Origin: Streptantibioticus_C sp963761325
GTDB lineage: Bacteria > Actinomycetota > Actinomycetes > Streptomycetales > Streptomycetaceae
NCBI GenBank assembly: GCA_963761325.1
Contig: CAVXGZ010000008.1
Location: 372,001-436,000, forward strand
Reading direction: 5' to 3'
Length of the DNA stretch: 64,000 bases
Below the pieces are notes generated by a model. It did not search any database, was not told the origin of the DNA, and saw only the letters and a program-made list of their open reading frames with translations. Each line of letters begins with the position of its first letter. Position 1 is the first letter of the stretch. Below are positions 41,776 through 51,963 of the stretch, piece after piece. The translations under genes were made by a program, and so were the position numbers.

Positions 41776-42527
41776 CGGACTTCACCCACCTGCGCGCCCT
41801 GGTGACCGGCGGAGCGTCCGGCATCGGCCTGGCCACCGCCCGGCTGCTGGCCGAACGCGGCGCCTCCGTCGCGGTGCTCGACCTCGACCCGGGCCACCCG
41901 GACGCCGGAACGGCCCACTTCACCGCGGACGTCTCGGACGACGCGGCCGTGCGCGCGGCGGTCGCCGGCGCGGCGGAAGCGCTCGGCGGGCTCGACGTGC
42001 TGGTCAACAACGCCGGCATCGGCGCGGCGGGCACGGTCGAGGACAACCCGGACGAGGAGTGGCACCGGGTGCTGGACGTCAATGTGCTGGGCATCGTCAG
42101 GACCACCCGGGCCGCCCTCCCCCACCTGCGGGCCTCGCGCGCCGCCGCGATCGTCAACACCTGCTCGATCGCGGCCACCGCCGGCCTGCCGCAGCGCGCG
42201 CTGTACTCGGCCAGCAAGGGCGCGGTGCTCTCCCTCACCCTGGCGATGGCCGCCGACCACGTCCACGAGGGCATCCGGGTCAACTGCGTCAACCCCGGCA
42301 CGGTGGACACCCCGTGGGTGGCACGGCTGCTGGACGCGGCCGAGGACCCGGCCGCCGAACGCGCCGCGCTGCGGGCCCGGCAGCCCACCGGCCGCCTGGT
42401 CGGCGCGGACGAGGTCGCCGCCGCGATCGCCTACCTGGCCAGCCCGCTGTCCGGTTCCACCACCGGCACCGCGCTGGCCGTCGACGGCGGCATGCAGGGG
42501 CTGCGCCCGCGCAGGACCGGCGGATGA
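41772..42527 (+). CDS. SDR dehydrogenase, probable 2-keto-3-deoxy-L-fuconate dehydrogenase
   Basis: 251 residues. Classical SDR with TGGASGIGLA for NAD binding, NNAG, Ser in NTCSIAA, and YSASK. In the non-phosphorylating L-fucose route an SDR oxidises 2-keto-3-deoxy-L-fuconate to the 2,4-diketo acid; another SDR can act as L-fucose dehydrogenase. With the aldo/keto reductase downstream as candidate for the first step, the former is favoured. ATGA overlap with both neighbours. Confidence 0.82.
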   Translation: MTDFTHLRALVTGGASGIGLATARLLAERGASVAVLDLDPGHPDAGTAHFTADVSDDAAVRAAVAGAAEALGGLDVLVNNAGIGAAGTVEDNPDEEWHRVLDVNVLGIVRTTRAALPHLRASRAAAIVNTCSIAATAGLPQRALYSASKGAVLSLTLAMAADHVHEGIRVNCVNPGTVDTPWVARLLDAAEDPAAERAALRARQPTGRLVGADEVAAAIAYLASPLSGSTTGTALAVDGGMQGLRPRRTGG

Positions 42528-43525
42528 CCCGGCGCACGCTCGGCGCCGGCGGCGTACCGGTCACCGGCCTGTCCCTCGGCACGGCGGCGCTCGGCAACCT
42601 GTACCGCCCGGTCGGGGAGGACCAGGCCCGCGCGACGGTCGACGCGGCGTGGCAGGCCGGCATCCGGTACTTCGACACCGCGCCGCACTACGGACTCGGC
42701 CTGGCGGAGCGCCGGTTGGGCGAGGCGCTGCGCGACCGGCCGCGCGCCGAGTTCACCGTCTCCACCAAGGCGGGCCGGCTGCTCGAACCGGTGGCGCGAC
42801 CGCACGGCGACGACCGGGCGAACGGCTACGCGGTGCCGGCCACCCACCGGCGGATCTGGGACTTCAGCGCCGACGGGGTGCGCCGCAGCATCGAGGAGAG
42901 CCTGCTGCGCCTCGGCCTCGACCGGGTCGACGCGGTCTACCTGCACGACCCGGACGACCACGAGCGGCCGGCGTTCGAGGACGCCTACCCGGCGCTGGAA
43001 CGGCTGCGGGCCGAAGGGGTGGTCGGCGCGATCGGCGCCGGGATGAACCAGGCGGCGATGCTGGCCCGCTTCGTCCGGGACACCGACGTCGACGCCGTCC
43101 TGCTCGCCGGCCGCTACACGCTGCTCGACCAGAGCGGGCTGGACGAACTGCTGCCGCTCGCCCGGCGCCGCGGGGTCTCCGTGGTGATCGGCGGCGTCTT
43201 CAACTCGGGCCTGCTGGCCGGCCCGGGACCGGGCGCCACCTTCGACTACCTCCCGGCGCCGGACTCGGCGCTGCGCCGCGCCCTGCGGATCGAGGCGGTC
43301 TGCGCGGCGCACGGCGTGCCGCTGCGCGCGGCGGCGCTGCGCTTCGCGGCGGCACACCCCGCGGTGGCCTCCGTGCTGGTCGGTGCCCGCAGCGCCGCCG
43401 AGGTGGCGGACGCCGCGTCGATGCTGCGCGTGCCGGTCCCCGACGGGCTGTGGCAGGAGTTGCGCGCCGACGGACTGCTGCGCGCCGACGCGCCGGTGGG
43501 CCGGGACGCCGGACCGCAGCCGTGA
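42524..43525 (+). CDS. Aldo/keto reductase, probable L-fucose dehydrogenase
   Basis: 333 residues. The AKR tetrad is present: Asp and Tyr in YFDTAPHYGLG, Lys in VSTKAGR and His in VYLHDPDDH. The sequence resembles D-threo-aldose 1-dehydrogenases, which oxidise L-fucose to L-fuconolactone. It overlaps the SDR stop by ATGA and the lactonase start by GTGA, so the four enzymes are made together. Confidence 0.85.
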   Translation: MTRRTLGAGGVPVTGLSLGTAALGNLYRPVGEDQARATVDAAWQAGIRYFDTAPHYGLGLAERRLGEALRDRPRAEFTVSTKAGRLLEPVARPHGDDRANGYAVPATHRRIWDFSADGVRRSIEESLLRLGLDRVDAVYLHDPDDHERPAFEDAYPALERLRAEGVVGAIGAGMNQAAMLARFVRDTDVDAVLLAGRYTLLDQSGLDELLPLARRRGVSVVIGGVFNSGLLAGPGPGATFDYLPAPDSALRRALRIEAVCAAHGVPLRAAALRFAAAHPAVASVLVGARSAAEVADAASMLRVPVPDGLWQELRADGLLRADAPVGRDAGPQP

Positions 43526-44391
43526 CCCCGCCGGCCGGGCCGGCCGCGGCGCGGGTGGTCGACGCGCACCACCACGTCTGGCGGCTCGCGGTGCGCGACC
43601 AGGCGTGGATCACCGGGCCGCGGATGGCGCCGCTGCGCCGCGACTTCCGGATGGCGGACCTGCGGCCGCACGCCGAGGCGGCCGGAGTGGACGCGAGCGT
43701 GCTGGTGCAGACGGTGTGCGTGCCGCAGGAGACGCCGGAGTTGCTGGCGCTGGCCGCCCGCGACCGGCTGGTGGCCGGGGTGATCGGCTGGACGGACCTG
43801 GCCGCGCCGGACATCGGCGACGCGCTCGCCCGACTTCGGGCCGCACCCGGCGGCGAGCACCTGGTCGGGATCCGGCACCAGGTGCAGGACGAGCCGGACC
43901 CGTGGTGGCTGTGCCGGCCGCCGGTGCTGCGCGGGCTCGCCGCCGTCGCGCGGGCCGGACTCGTCTACGACCTCGTGGTGACGCCCGGCCAGCTCCCGGC
44001 CGCCACCGCCGCCGCCCACGCGCTGCCCGAACTGCCGTTCGTGCTGGACCACCTCGGCAAACCGCCCGTCGCGGCCGGCGAACCGGAGCCATGGGCGACC
44101 CGGCTGGCCGCGTTCGCCGCGCTGCCGAACACCTCGGGCAAGCTGTCCGGCCTGGTCACCGAGGCGGACTGGGACCGCTGGAGCAGCGCCGATCTGCGCC
44201 CCTTCGCCGACACCGCGCTGCGCGTCTTCGGCCCGGACCGGCTGATGTTCGGCTCCGACTGGCCGGTCTGCCTGCTGGCCGCCGGCTACCGCCGGGTCGT
44301 CGACACCGCCCGCGAGCTGACCGCCGGCCTGTCGCCGGCCGAGCGCGCGGCGGTCTTCGGCGGCACGGCGGCCCGCGTCTACGGCCTGTGA
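43522..44391 (+). CDS. Amidohydrolase-family L-fuconolactonase
   Basis: 289 residues of the COG3618 group. N-terminal VVDAHHHVWRL, VLDHLGKPP and the C-terminal MFGSDWPVCLL motifs are those of L-fucono/L-rhamnono-lactonases. It would open L-fuconolactone to L-fuconate for the dehydratase. GTG start overlaps the aldo/keto reductase stop (GTGA). Its last 13 bp overlap the convergent LysR gene. Confidence 0.86.
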   Translation: MTPPAGPAAARVVDAHHHVWRLAVRDQAWITGPRMAPLRRDFRMADLRPHAEAAGVDASVLVQTVCVPQETPELLALAARDRLVAGVIGWTDLAAPDIGDALARLRAAPGGEHLVGIRHQVQDEPDPWWLCRPPVLRGLAAVARAGLVYDLVVTPGQLPAATAAAHALPELPFVLDHLGKPPVAAGEPEPWATRLAAFAALPNTSGKLSGLVTEADWDRWSSADLRPFADTALRVFGPDRLMFGSDWPVCLLAAGYRRVVDTARELTAGLSPAERAAVFGGTAARVYGL

Positions 44392-45332
44392 CGCGGCCGG
44401 GCCCACCCGGGGTCGCCGCGCTCGTCCGCCGCGCGGTGCAGCAGGCCGACGAGGCGCCTGATGTCCGGGCGGCGCGAGGTGCCGGCCCGGCTCGCGGTGA
44501 AGACGGTCCTGGTGACCGGGTGCAGCAGCGGATGCAGGGCGACCTCCGGCAGGCTGTCCGGCAGCGCCATGCGCGGCACCAGGGCGACCCCGGCGCCCGC
44601 GGCCACCAGGGCGGTCAGCACCGAGAAGTCGCTGCTGCGGGCCCGCACGGCGGGTACGAACCCGGCCGCGCCGCAGGCACGCTGCGTCATCTCATAGCAG
44701 GAGGTATCGGCGTGCGGGGTGAGCCAGCGGGAGTCGCCGAGCCGGGAGAGGTCGACCGGCTCGCCGTCGCGCAGGCCCAGCCGGGCCGACTCGCGCGGCG
44801 GCAGCACGGCGAGCACCGGGTCCTCCAGCAGCCTGGACTGCTCGCAGTCCGCGGGGAAGCTGCGCGGCAGCACCGTGTAGCCGTGCACGATCGCCAGGTC
44901 GGCGCAGCCGCGGCGCAGTGACTCCAGCGCCGCCTCCGGTTCCTGCTCGACGAGTCGCAGCGTCAGGGCGTGCTCCTCCGGGTCGGCCGTGGTCTCCCGC
45001 CAGACGGACGGCACCAGGGTGCGGGCGGCGGAGGCGAAGGCGGCCAGCCGCACCGTGCCGCCGGTGCCGCCGCGCAGGGCGGCCAGGTCCGACTCGGCGG
45101 CGGCGAGGTGGCCGAGCACCACCTCGGCGTGCGCGACGAGCAGTTCGCCGGCCGCGGTGAGCCGCAGGGTGCGGCCGTGCTTCTCCACCACCGGCACGCC
45201 CGCCTCGCGTTCCAGCACGGCGAGTTGCTGCGAGACGGCGGGCGCGGTCAGGTGCAGCGCGTCGGCGGTGGCGGCCACCGTGCCGTGGGTGGCGAGGTGT
45301 CGCAGGATCCGAAGGCGTCGCACGTCGAGCAC
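44379..45332 (-). CDS. LysR-family transcriptional regulator
   Basis: 317 residues. N-terminal winged helix (ATHGTVAATADALHLTAPAVSQQLAVLERE) and a two-lobed effector domain. The GTG start has GAGGAG six bases upstream. It lies 12 bp after the EamA exporter gene and is co-transcribed, a usual pairing in which the regulator controls the exporter. It is convergent with the fucose operon and probably unrelated to it. Confidence 0.87.
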   Translation of the reverse strand: MLDVRRLRILRHLATHGTVAATADALHLTAPAVSQQLAVLEREAGVPVVEKHGRTLRLTAAGELLVAHAEVVLGHLAAAESDLAALRGGTGGTVRLAAFASAARTLVPSVWRETTADPEEHALTLRLVEQEPEAALESLRRGCADLAIVHGYTVLPRSFPADCEQSRLLEDPVLAVLPPRESARLGLRDGEPVDLSRLGDSRWLTPHADTSCYEMTQRACGAAGFVPAVRARSSDFSVLTALVAAGAGVALVPRMALPDSLPEVALHPLLHPVTRTVFTASRAGTSRRPDIRRLVGLLHRAADERGDPGWARPRHRP

Positions 45333-45344
45333 GCGGGCTCCTCG

Positions 45345-46319
45345 TCAGTGGGTGGAGCGTCGCGGCGGATTCGCCGGGACCGGGTCGAGCGGCCCGGGGC
45401 GGCCGGGGTCCGGCGCGGCGGTACGGGCCCGGGTCCCGCGGTTGATCAGCACGACGCCCGCGATGGTGACCGCGCCGCCGAGCAGTTGGACCGGCCGGGG
45501 CTGCTCGGACAGCCACACGTAGGAGACGGCGAGCGCCACCGGCGGAACCAGGTAGAGCGCGCCGGTGGAGGCGGCGAGTGGCAGGCGGGCGACGGCGTAG
45601 CCCCAGATGACGAAGCCGACGGCGGACGGCAGCAGCCCGAGGAAGACCGCCGAGCCGAGCGCGCCGGCCGGCGCCCGGGGCAGCGCCCGCAGCGCGGCCG
45701 GCAGCAGCGGCAGGGCGAACAGGGTGCCGGCCGTCATCGCGTAGGTCGCCACTTCGAGGCCGGTGCGGCGGCGCAGCAGCGGCTTCGTCGCCACGTGGTA
45801 GAGGCCCTGGACGAACGCGGCCGCCAGCACGATCAGCGCGCTGGAGCCGAACCCGGCCGACCCGCCCGTGACGGCGACGACCGCCGAGCCGGCCAGCGCC
45901 ACCACGCTGCCGAGCAGCACGCCGCGGCGCAGCGGCTCCCCGGCGCCCGCCGCGGCGAGCAGCACGCTGAAGACCGGTGCGACCGCGATCAGCAGGCTCG
46001 CCGTCCCGGCGTCCACGTGGACCTCGCCCCAGTTGAGCAGGATCTGGTACGCGGTCATGCCGGAGGCGCCGCACAGCGCGATGAGCGGCAGGTCGCGGGC
46101 GCGGGGCAGCCGCACGCCGGCGAACGGCGCCACCAGGGCCAGGGCGAGCGCGGCGACGAACAGCCGCAGGAAGGAGAGCGCCGCCACGCCGAGCCCGTCG
46201 ACCCCGACCCGGATGGCCGGGAAGGCCGAGGCCCACAGCACGACGGTGCCGCCGAGGGCGAGCAGCCGCAGCGCCCGGGCGGCGGTGGCGGTACGGGCGG
46301 CAGGAACGGGACGGGTCAC
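45345..46319 (-). CDS. EamA/DMT-family transporter
   Basis: 324 residues with ten hydrophobic segments in two EamA repeats (WASAFPAIRVGVDGLG in the first, LLPSAVGFVIWGYAVARL in the second). Such proteins export amino acids or metabolites. The GTG start at 46319 has no strong ribosome site. The promoter region upstream is an AT-rich island, rare in this genome. First gene of a pair with the LysR regulator. Confidence 0.86.
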   Translation of the reverse strand: MTRPVPAARTATAARALRLLALGGTVVLWASAFPAIRVGVDGLGVAALSFLRLFVAALALALVAPFAGVRLPRARDLPLIALCGASGMTAYQILLNWGEVHVDAGTASLLIAVAPVFSVLLAAAGAGEPLRRGVLLGSVVALAGSAVVAVTGGSAGFGSSALIVLAAAFVQGLYHVATKPLLRRRTGLEVATYAMTAGTLFALPLLPAALRALPRAPAGALGSAVFLGLLPSAVGFVIWGYAVARLPLAASTGALYLVPPVALAVSYVWLSEQPRPVQLLGGAVTIAGVVLINRGTRARTAAPDPGRPGPLDPVPANPPRRSTH

Positions 46320-46361
46320 CCGTCCAGGGTCGCCGCCGCGTTCCGAAAGATCCAGTCAGCA

Positions 46362-46378
46362 TTTTTTCGCAAAAGCAT
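46362..46378. promoter_or_regulatory. AT-rich dyad in the EamA promoter region
   Basis: A TTTT-GCG-AAAA dyad lies in an AT-rich stretch of about 45 bp (46356-46400) upstream of the exporter start. LysR regulators favour such dyads upstream of their targets. Position and composition are the only support. Confidence 0.35.
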
Positions 46379-46400
46379 AAGTTTTTCTTTTCATACCGAC

Positions 46401-47255
46401 TCACGCGGACTGCTGGGACGCGGCCGCCTCCGGGCGCAGGTCGTCCATGGTGAGCCGGTGGGCCGGTTCCTCGGGCAGCACGACGCGGCTGGTGGCGCGG
46501 CCGCCGGAGACGTGCAGGAGTTCGCCGGACCGCATCAGGCGCCAGTCGGGGTCGTCGTCTATCGGTTCGCTGGCGACCACCACGGCCGGGGCCGCGGCCA
46601 GGTCACCGGAGTGGACGCGCAGGTGGCCCGCCGTGCCGGTGTGCCGCAGGTGCCCGCCGCCCGCCGGCCGTTCCAGCACGTGCAGTTCGTGGGTGTCGGG
46701 GTAGCGCAGCGCCCACAGGTCGTCGGGGGTGGTGAGCACCAGGTTGAGGGCGAAGACCGGCAGGTGCCGGGCGATCCAGCGGGCGGCGTCGGTGATGCCG
46801 GCGCCGACGTCGCCGTGGTGGGCCCGCACCTGCCGGGTGATGAGCGCGAAGAAGCGCTCCGAGTCGGTGTCGCCGGCCACCAGGGCCCGGTCGGGGCCGA
46901 GTTCGGCGTCGAGTTCGTCCAGTCCCTCGATGACGCCGTTGTGCGCGAAGAGCCGTCCGTCCTGCTGGAACGGGTGGGTGTTGCGGTCCGACAGGCTGCC
47001 GGTGGAGGCGAAGCGCACGTGGGCGAGGAAGGTGGTCGAGGTGACATCCGCGGCCTCCTCGGCGAAGTGCCGGTCCCGGTAGGCGGCGATCGGCGCCTTG
47101 TGGACCCGCGGTGTGCCGTCGGCGTCGAAGAACCCCAGACCGGTGCCGTCCGGATCACGGTGGCTCTGCGCGCTGAGGCTGTCGGGCGCGTCCAGCAGCC
47201 AGAAGGTGGCGCGGGTACGGGCGGGGGCGCTGCTCAGTCCGAACAGTCGGCACAT
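46401..47255 (-). CDS. Class II glutamine amidotransferase (YafJ-like)
   Basis: 284 residues. The Ntn nucleophile Cys2 follows the initiator Met (MCRLFGLSS), with SHRDPDGTGLGFF, HVRFASTG and HPFQQDGRLFAHNGVIEG as in GATase II proteins. The synthetase domain is missing, so it is a stand-alone amidotransferase; a relative in ergothioneine synthesis (EgtC) hydrolyses gamma-glutamyl bonds. No egt genes are present. The start has GAGGAG eight bases upstream. It lies downstream of the glutamate decarboxylase gene on the same strand with a 94-bp gap. Confidence 0.82.
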   Translation of the reverse strand: MCRLFGLSSAPARTRATFWLLDAPDSLSAQSHRDPDGTGLGFFDADGTPRVHKAPIAAYRDRHFAEEAADVTSTTFLAHVRFASTGSLSDRNTHPFQQDGRLFAHNGVIEGLDELDAELGPDRALVAGDTDSERFFALITRQVRAHHGDVGAGITDAARWIARHLPVFALNLVLTTPDDLWALRYPDTHELHVLERPAGGGHLRHTGTAGHLRVHSGDLAAAPAVVVASEPIDDDPDWRLMRSGELLHVSGGRATSRVVLPEEPAHRLTMDDLRPEAAASQQSA

Positions 47256-47349
47256 GACTCGGGCTCCTCGGTGCGTCGGGCGGCCGCGCCCGGGGCGGTG
47301 AGACCGCCACGGGTGCGTCCGGTTGCGTGGGATCAGAGCGCGAGACGAG

Positions 47350-48780
47350 CTAGTGGCGCCCGGCCCGCTGGGGGTTCTTGGTCTCGGCGCCGTGGGCGAA
47401 GCCTCCGGCGTCCTCGGCGGTGCGGTGCGGCTGGCTCTGCTTGGACAGCCGGTCCAGGACCCGGCGCAGATCCTCCATCAGCAGGTCCGCCAGGTCGTGG
47501 CTGAAGCCGTTGCGCACGACGATGCGCAGGACAGCCAGGTCGGTGCGGTTGGCGGGGAAGGTGTAGGCCGGCAGCAGCCAGCCGCGCTCGCGCAGGGCCG
47601 CGGATATGTCGAAGACGGTGAAGTTCTCGATGCCCTCGCGCACCCGGAAGGCGAACACCGGCGTCTCGCTGCCGTCGGTGATCAGCTCGAACGCGTCGAG
47701 GCCGGCGATCTCCGACGACAGGCGCATCGCCACGTCACGGCAGGTCTGCTGGACGCGGCGGTAGCCCTCGAAGCCGAGCCGCAGGAAGTTGTAGTACTGC
47801 GCGACGACCTGGGCACCCGGCCGGGAGAAGTTCAGCGCGAACGTGGGCATGTCCCCGCCGAGGTAGTTGACGTGGAAGACCAGTTCCTCGGGCAGCGCGT
47901 CCGCGTCCCGCCACAGCGCCCAGCCCACGCCCGGCATGACGAGCCCGAACTTGTGGCCCGAGGTGTTGATCGACGCCACCCTCGGCACCCGGAAGTCCCA
48001 CCGCAGCTCCTCGTCGACGAACGGTGCGATCATCGCCCCGGAAGCGCCGTCCACGTGGACCGGCACGTCGATCCCGGTGCGGGCCTGCAGGTCGTCGAGG
48101 GCGGCGGCTATCTCGGCCACCGGCTCGTAGCTGCCGTCGAAGGTGGAGCCCAGGACCGCGACCACCCCGATGGTGTTCTCGTCGCACAGCGCGGCGGCGC
48201 CCTCTGGGCTGAGGTGGTAGCGGTCGCCCTCCATCGGCACGTACCGGGGCTCGACCTCGAAGTAGGCGGCGAACTTCTCCCAGCACACCTGCACGTTGAT
48301 GCCCATCACGAGGTTGGGCCGGTCGGCCGGCTTGCCCTCCGCCCGGCGGCGCTGCTGCCAGCGCCGCTTGAGCGCCAGACCGCCGAGCATCGCCGCCTCG
48401 CTGGACCCGGTGGTCGAGCAACCGACCGCGCGGTGCGGGTCCTCGGCGTTCCACAGCCGGGCGAGCATCTGCACGCACCGGGTCTCCAACTCGGCGGTCT
48501 GCGGGTACTCGTCCTTGTCGATCATGTTCTTCTCGGCGCACTCGGCCATCAGCCGCTGCGCCTCCGGCTCGGCCCAGGTGCTCACGAAGGTGGCGAGGTT
48601 GAGCCGCGCGTTGCCGTCCAGCATCAACTCGTCGTGCACCAGCTGGTAGGCCGTGTCCGGAGCCATCTCCCCCTCCGGCATGGCGAACCGCGGCACCTTC
48701 ACCGGTTCCCGGCAGAAGACCGGGTTGACCTCCAGATCCCGGGTCCTGCGGCCATGGTGGTGGGGTTGCTTCAAAGTCAT
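47350..48780 (-). CDS. gadB: Glutamate decarboxylase
   Basis: 476 residues, the standard PLP-dependent GAD length. The PLP lysine is in NTSGHKFGLV, the substrate loop in GCSTTGSSEAAML, and HVDGASGAMIAPF precedes the lysine. It converts glutamate to GABA and consumes a proton, giving acid tolerance or feeding GABA metabolism. No GABA antiporter is adjacent. The start at 48780 has only a weak site (GGGACGTG). The gene is divergent from the GAF regulator with a 291-bp intergenic region. Confidence 0.92.
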   Translation of the reverse strand: MTLKQPHHHGRRTRDLEVNPVFCREPVKVPRFAMPEGEMAPDTAYQLVHDELMLDGNARLNLATFVSTWAEPEAQRLMAECAEKNMIDKDEYPQTAELETRCVQMLARLWNAEDPHRAVGCSTTGSSEAAMLGGLALKRRWQQRRRAEGKPADRPNLVMGINVQVCWEKFAAYFEVEPRYVPMEGDRYHLSPEGAAALCDENTIGVVAVLGSTFDGSYEPVAEIAAALDDLQARTGIDVPVHVDGASGAMIAPFVDEELRWDFRVPRVASINTSGHKFGLVMPGVGWALWRDADALPEELVFHVNYLGGDMPTFALNFSRPGAQVVAQYYNFLRLGFEGYRRVQQTCRDVAMRLSSEIAGLDAFELITDGSETPVFAFRVREGIENFTVFDISAALRERGWLLPAYTFPANRTDLAVLRIVVRNGFSHDLADLLMEDLRRVLDRLSKQSQPHRTAEDAGGFAHGAETKNPQRAGRH

Positions 48781-49071
48781 CGTTCACGTCCCTTTTCCGA
48801 CTGTTCGATCGCACGCGGCCCGATGGCGCGGGACACGGCTCGACCATCGTGGGTTCGGAAAACGTTCGAAGACATGCCGACGCGCCGGAGTTTCCGCATA
48901 CGTGTACGAGTTATGGGTTTCGGAACCCGGCCGTCGCGGTAGGCGACGCCCGCGTGCGGAAGCGGTGCCGGGCGGCATATACCGAATTCGGTCCGCGGGC
49001 TCCGGCCGCTGTGCGGACGGCGTTTGCGGGACATAATGGGGGCAACCAACGACGTCGGAGTCGGGGGAGCC

Positions 49072-50292
49072 ATGTCCATGAGCGCGGACCTGCGCAGGCA
49101 ACGCGCCGCGCTGGAGGACGAGTGGGCGCGCTGGGTTCCCGCGGCGGCGGGCGACGGCCGGACGGCGGCCGGGGCGGGCCGGGTGCGGCCCGAGGTCGCC
49201 GACTCCTGGGTGCGCTCGCTGAACTCCGTGGACCCGGCCCGCGACAGCGCGCCGGTCTTCGAGGACGGCGCGGTGCGGCGCCGCTGGTCGCGCTCCCCGC
49301 TGCGCGCCCCGGTGGAGGAGTTGTCCGAGGAGCTGCGCACCATCGCCGACGACGCCGGGTTCGTCGCCGCGGTCACCGACGAGACCGGGACGATCCTGTG
49401 GACCTGCGGCGGGCGGCTGATGCGCCGGCGTGCCGAGCGGGTCAACTTCGCGCCCGGCGGCCGGTGGGACGAGCCGGCGATGGGCACCAACGCGCTGTCG
49501 CTCGCGCTGCGCACCGGCCGGGCCAACAGCGTCTTCTCGGCGGAGCACCTGGTCGAGGCACTGCACGGCTGGGTCTGCTACTGCGCGCCGATCATCGGTC
49601 CGCGCGGCCGCACCCTCGGCGTGCTCGACCTGTCGACCACCTGGGACCGCTCGCATCCGCTGGCGATGTCCACGGTGCGCACCCTGGTGTCCACCATCGA
49701 GTCCCGGCTCGGCCCGCCCGGCTCGGCCCGCGGCGTGCGGCTCGACTGCCTGGGCGGCGCCGAGGTGACCTGCGACGGCGCCCGGTTGACGCTGCCGCCG
49801 CGCCAGGTGGAGATCCTGACGCTGCTGGCGCTGGAGCCGGACGGCTTCACGCCCGAGCGGCTGCGCCAGGCGCTGTACGGCGACCGGCACGTCACCGCCT
49901 CCACCTTCAAGGCCGAGGTCTCCCACCTGCGCCGCGCGCTGGACGGCCACGTGGCCACCCGGACGTACGCGCTCACCCGGCCCGTGGAGTGCGACGCCGT
50001 CGAGGTGCTGCGCGCCGTGCGCCGGGGCGACACCCATCAGGCGGTGCGCCACTGGCACGGTCCGCTGCTGCCGCGTTCCGAGGCGCCCGGCATCCGCGCC
50101 TGGCGCGACCACCTCGAAGTCACCCTGCGCGAGGCGGTGCTGGCGGGCGGCTCGGCCCAGGACGCGATCCTCTACGGCGAACGGGCGCCGTACGACGCCG
50201 AGATCCACCAGCACGCGCTGGCGCTGCTCGACCGGCACGACGCGCGCCGCGGCCTGGTCGTCGCCCGGCTGCACGCGGCCCTGCGGGACTGA
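49072..50292 (+). CDS. AcoR-like GAF-domain transcriptional regulator
   Basis: 406 residues. A helical N-terminus with RVRPEVADSWVRSL and a GAF domain (about 75-225; PGGRWDEPAMGTNALSLAL) resemble the sensor part of AcoR. Instead of a sigma-54 AAA domain, the C-terminal part is a winged helix (about 230-310, LPPRQVEILTLLALEPDGFTPERLRQAL) of OmpR-like type. Such proteins often sit next to acetaldehyde dehydrogenase genes, as here. The start has GGGGGAG three bases upstream. It probably activates the aldehyde dehydrogenase in response to alcohols or aldehydes. Confidence 0.8.
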   Translation: MSMSADLRRQRAALEDEWARWVPAAAGDGRTAAGAGRVRPEVADSWVRSLNSVDPARDSAPVFEDGAVRRRWSRSPLRAPVEELSEELRTIADDAGFVAAVTDETGTILWTCGGRLMRRRAERVNFAPGGRWDEPAMGTNALSLALRTGRANSVFSAEHLVEALHGWVCYCAPIIGPRGRTLGVLDLSTTWDRSHPLAMSTVRTLVSTIESRLGPPGSARGVRLDCLGGAEVTCDGARLTLPPRQVEILTLLALEPDGFTPERLRQALYGDRHVTASTFKAEVSHLRRALDGHVATRTYALTRPVECDAVEVLRAVRRGDTHQAVRHWHGPLLPRSEAPGIRAWRDHLEVTLREAVLAGGSAQDAILYGERAPYDAEIHQHALALLDRHDARRGLVVARLHAALRD

Positions 50293-50398
50293 ACGGGCCC
50301 CGCGCCAACCTTTCGCCAACCTCCCCGCACGACAGTGTCGGTCGGCACGGCGGCCGGCAACCCGAGCCGCCCCATCGTCGTACGCGAGGGAGCCCTCC

Positions 50399-51916
<1,518 letters not shown>

Positions 51917-51927
51917 ACGCCGAAAAA

Positions 51928-51963
51928 GGGCGCCTGACCAGGCGAGATGCCCGTCAGGTGCCC
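51928..51963. terminator. Hairpin at the chromosome/element junction
   Basis: Arms 51928-51938 and 51953-51963 pair over 11 bp with one G-U pair and a 14-nt loop, preceded by an A run. It lies between the aldehyde dehydrogenase stop and the integrase 3' end and may stop both; it may also be part of the attachment site. Confidence 0.55.
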
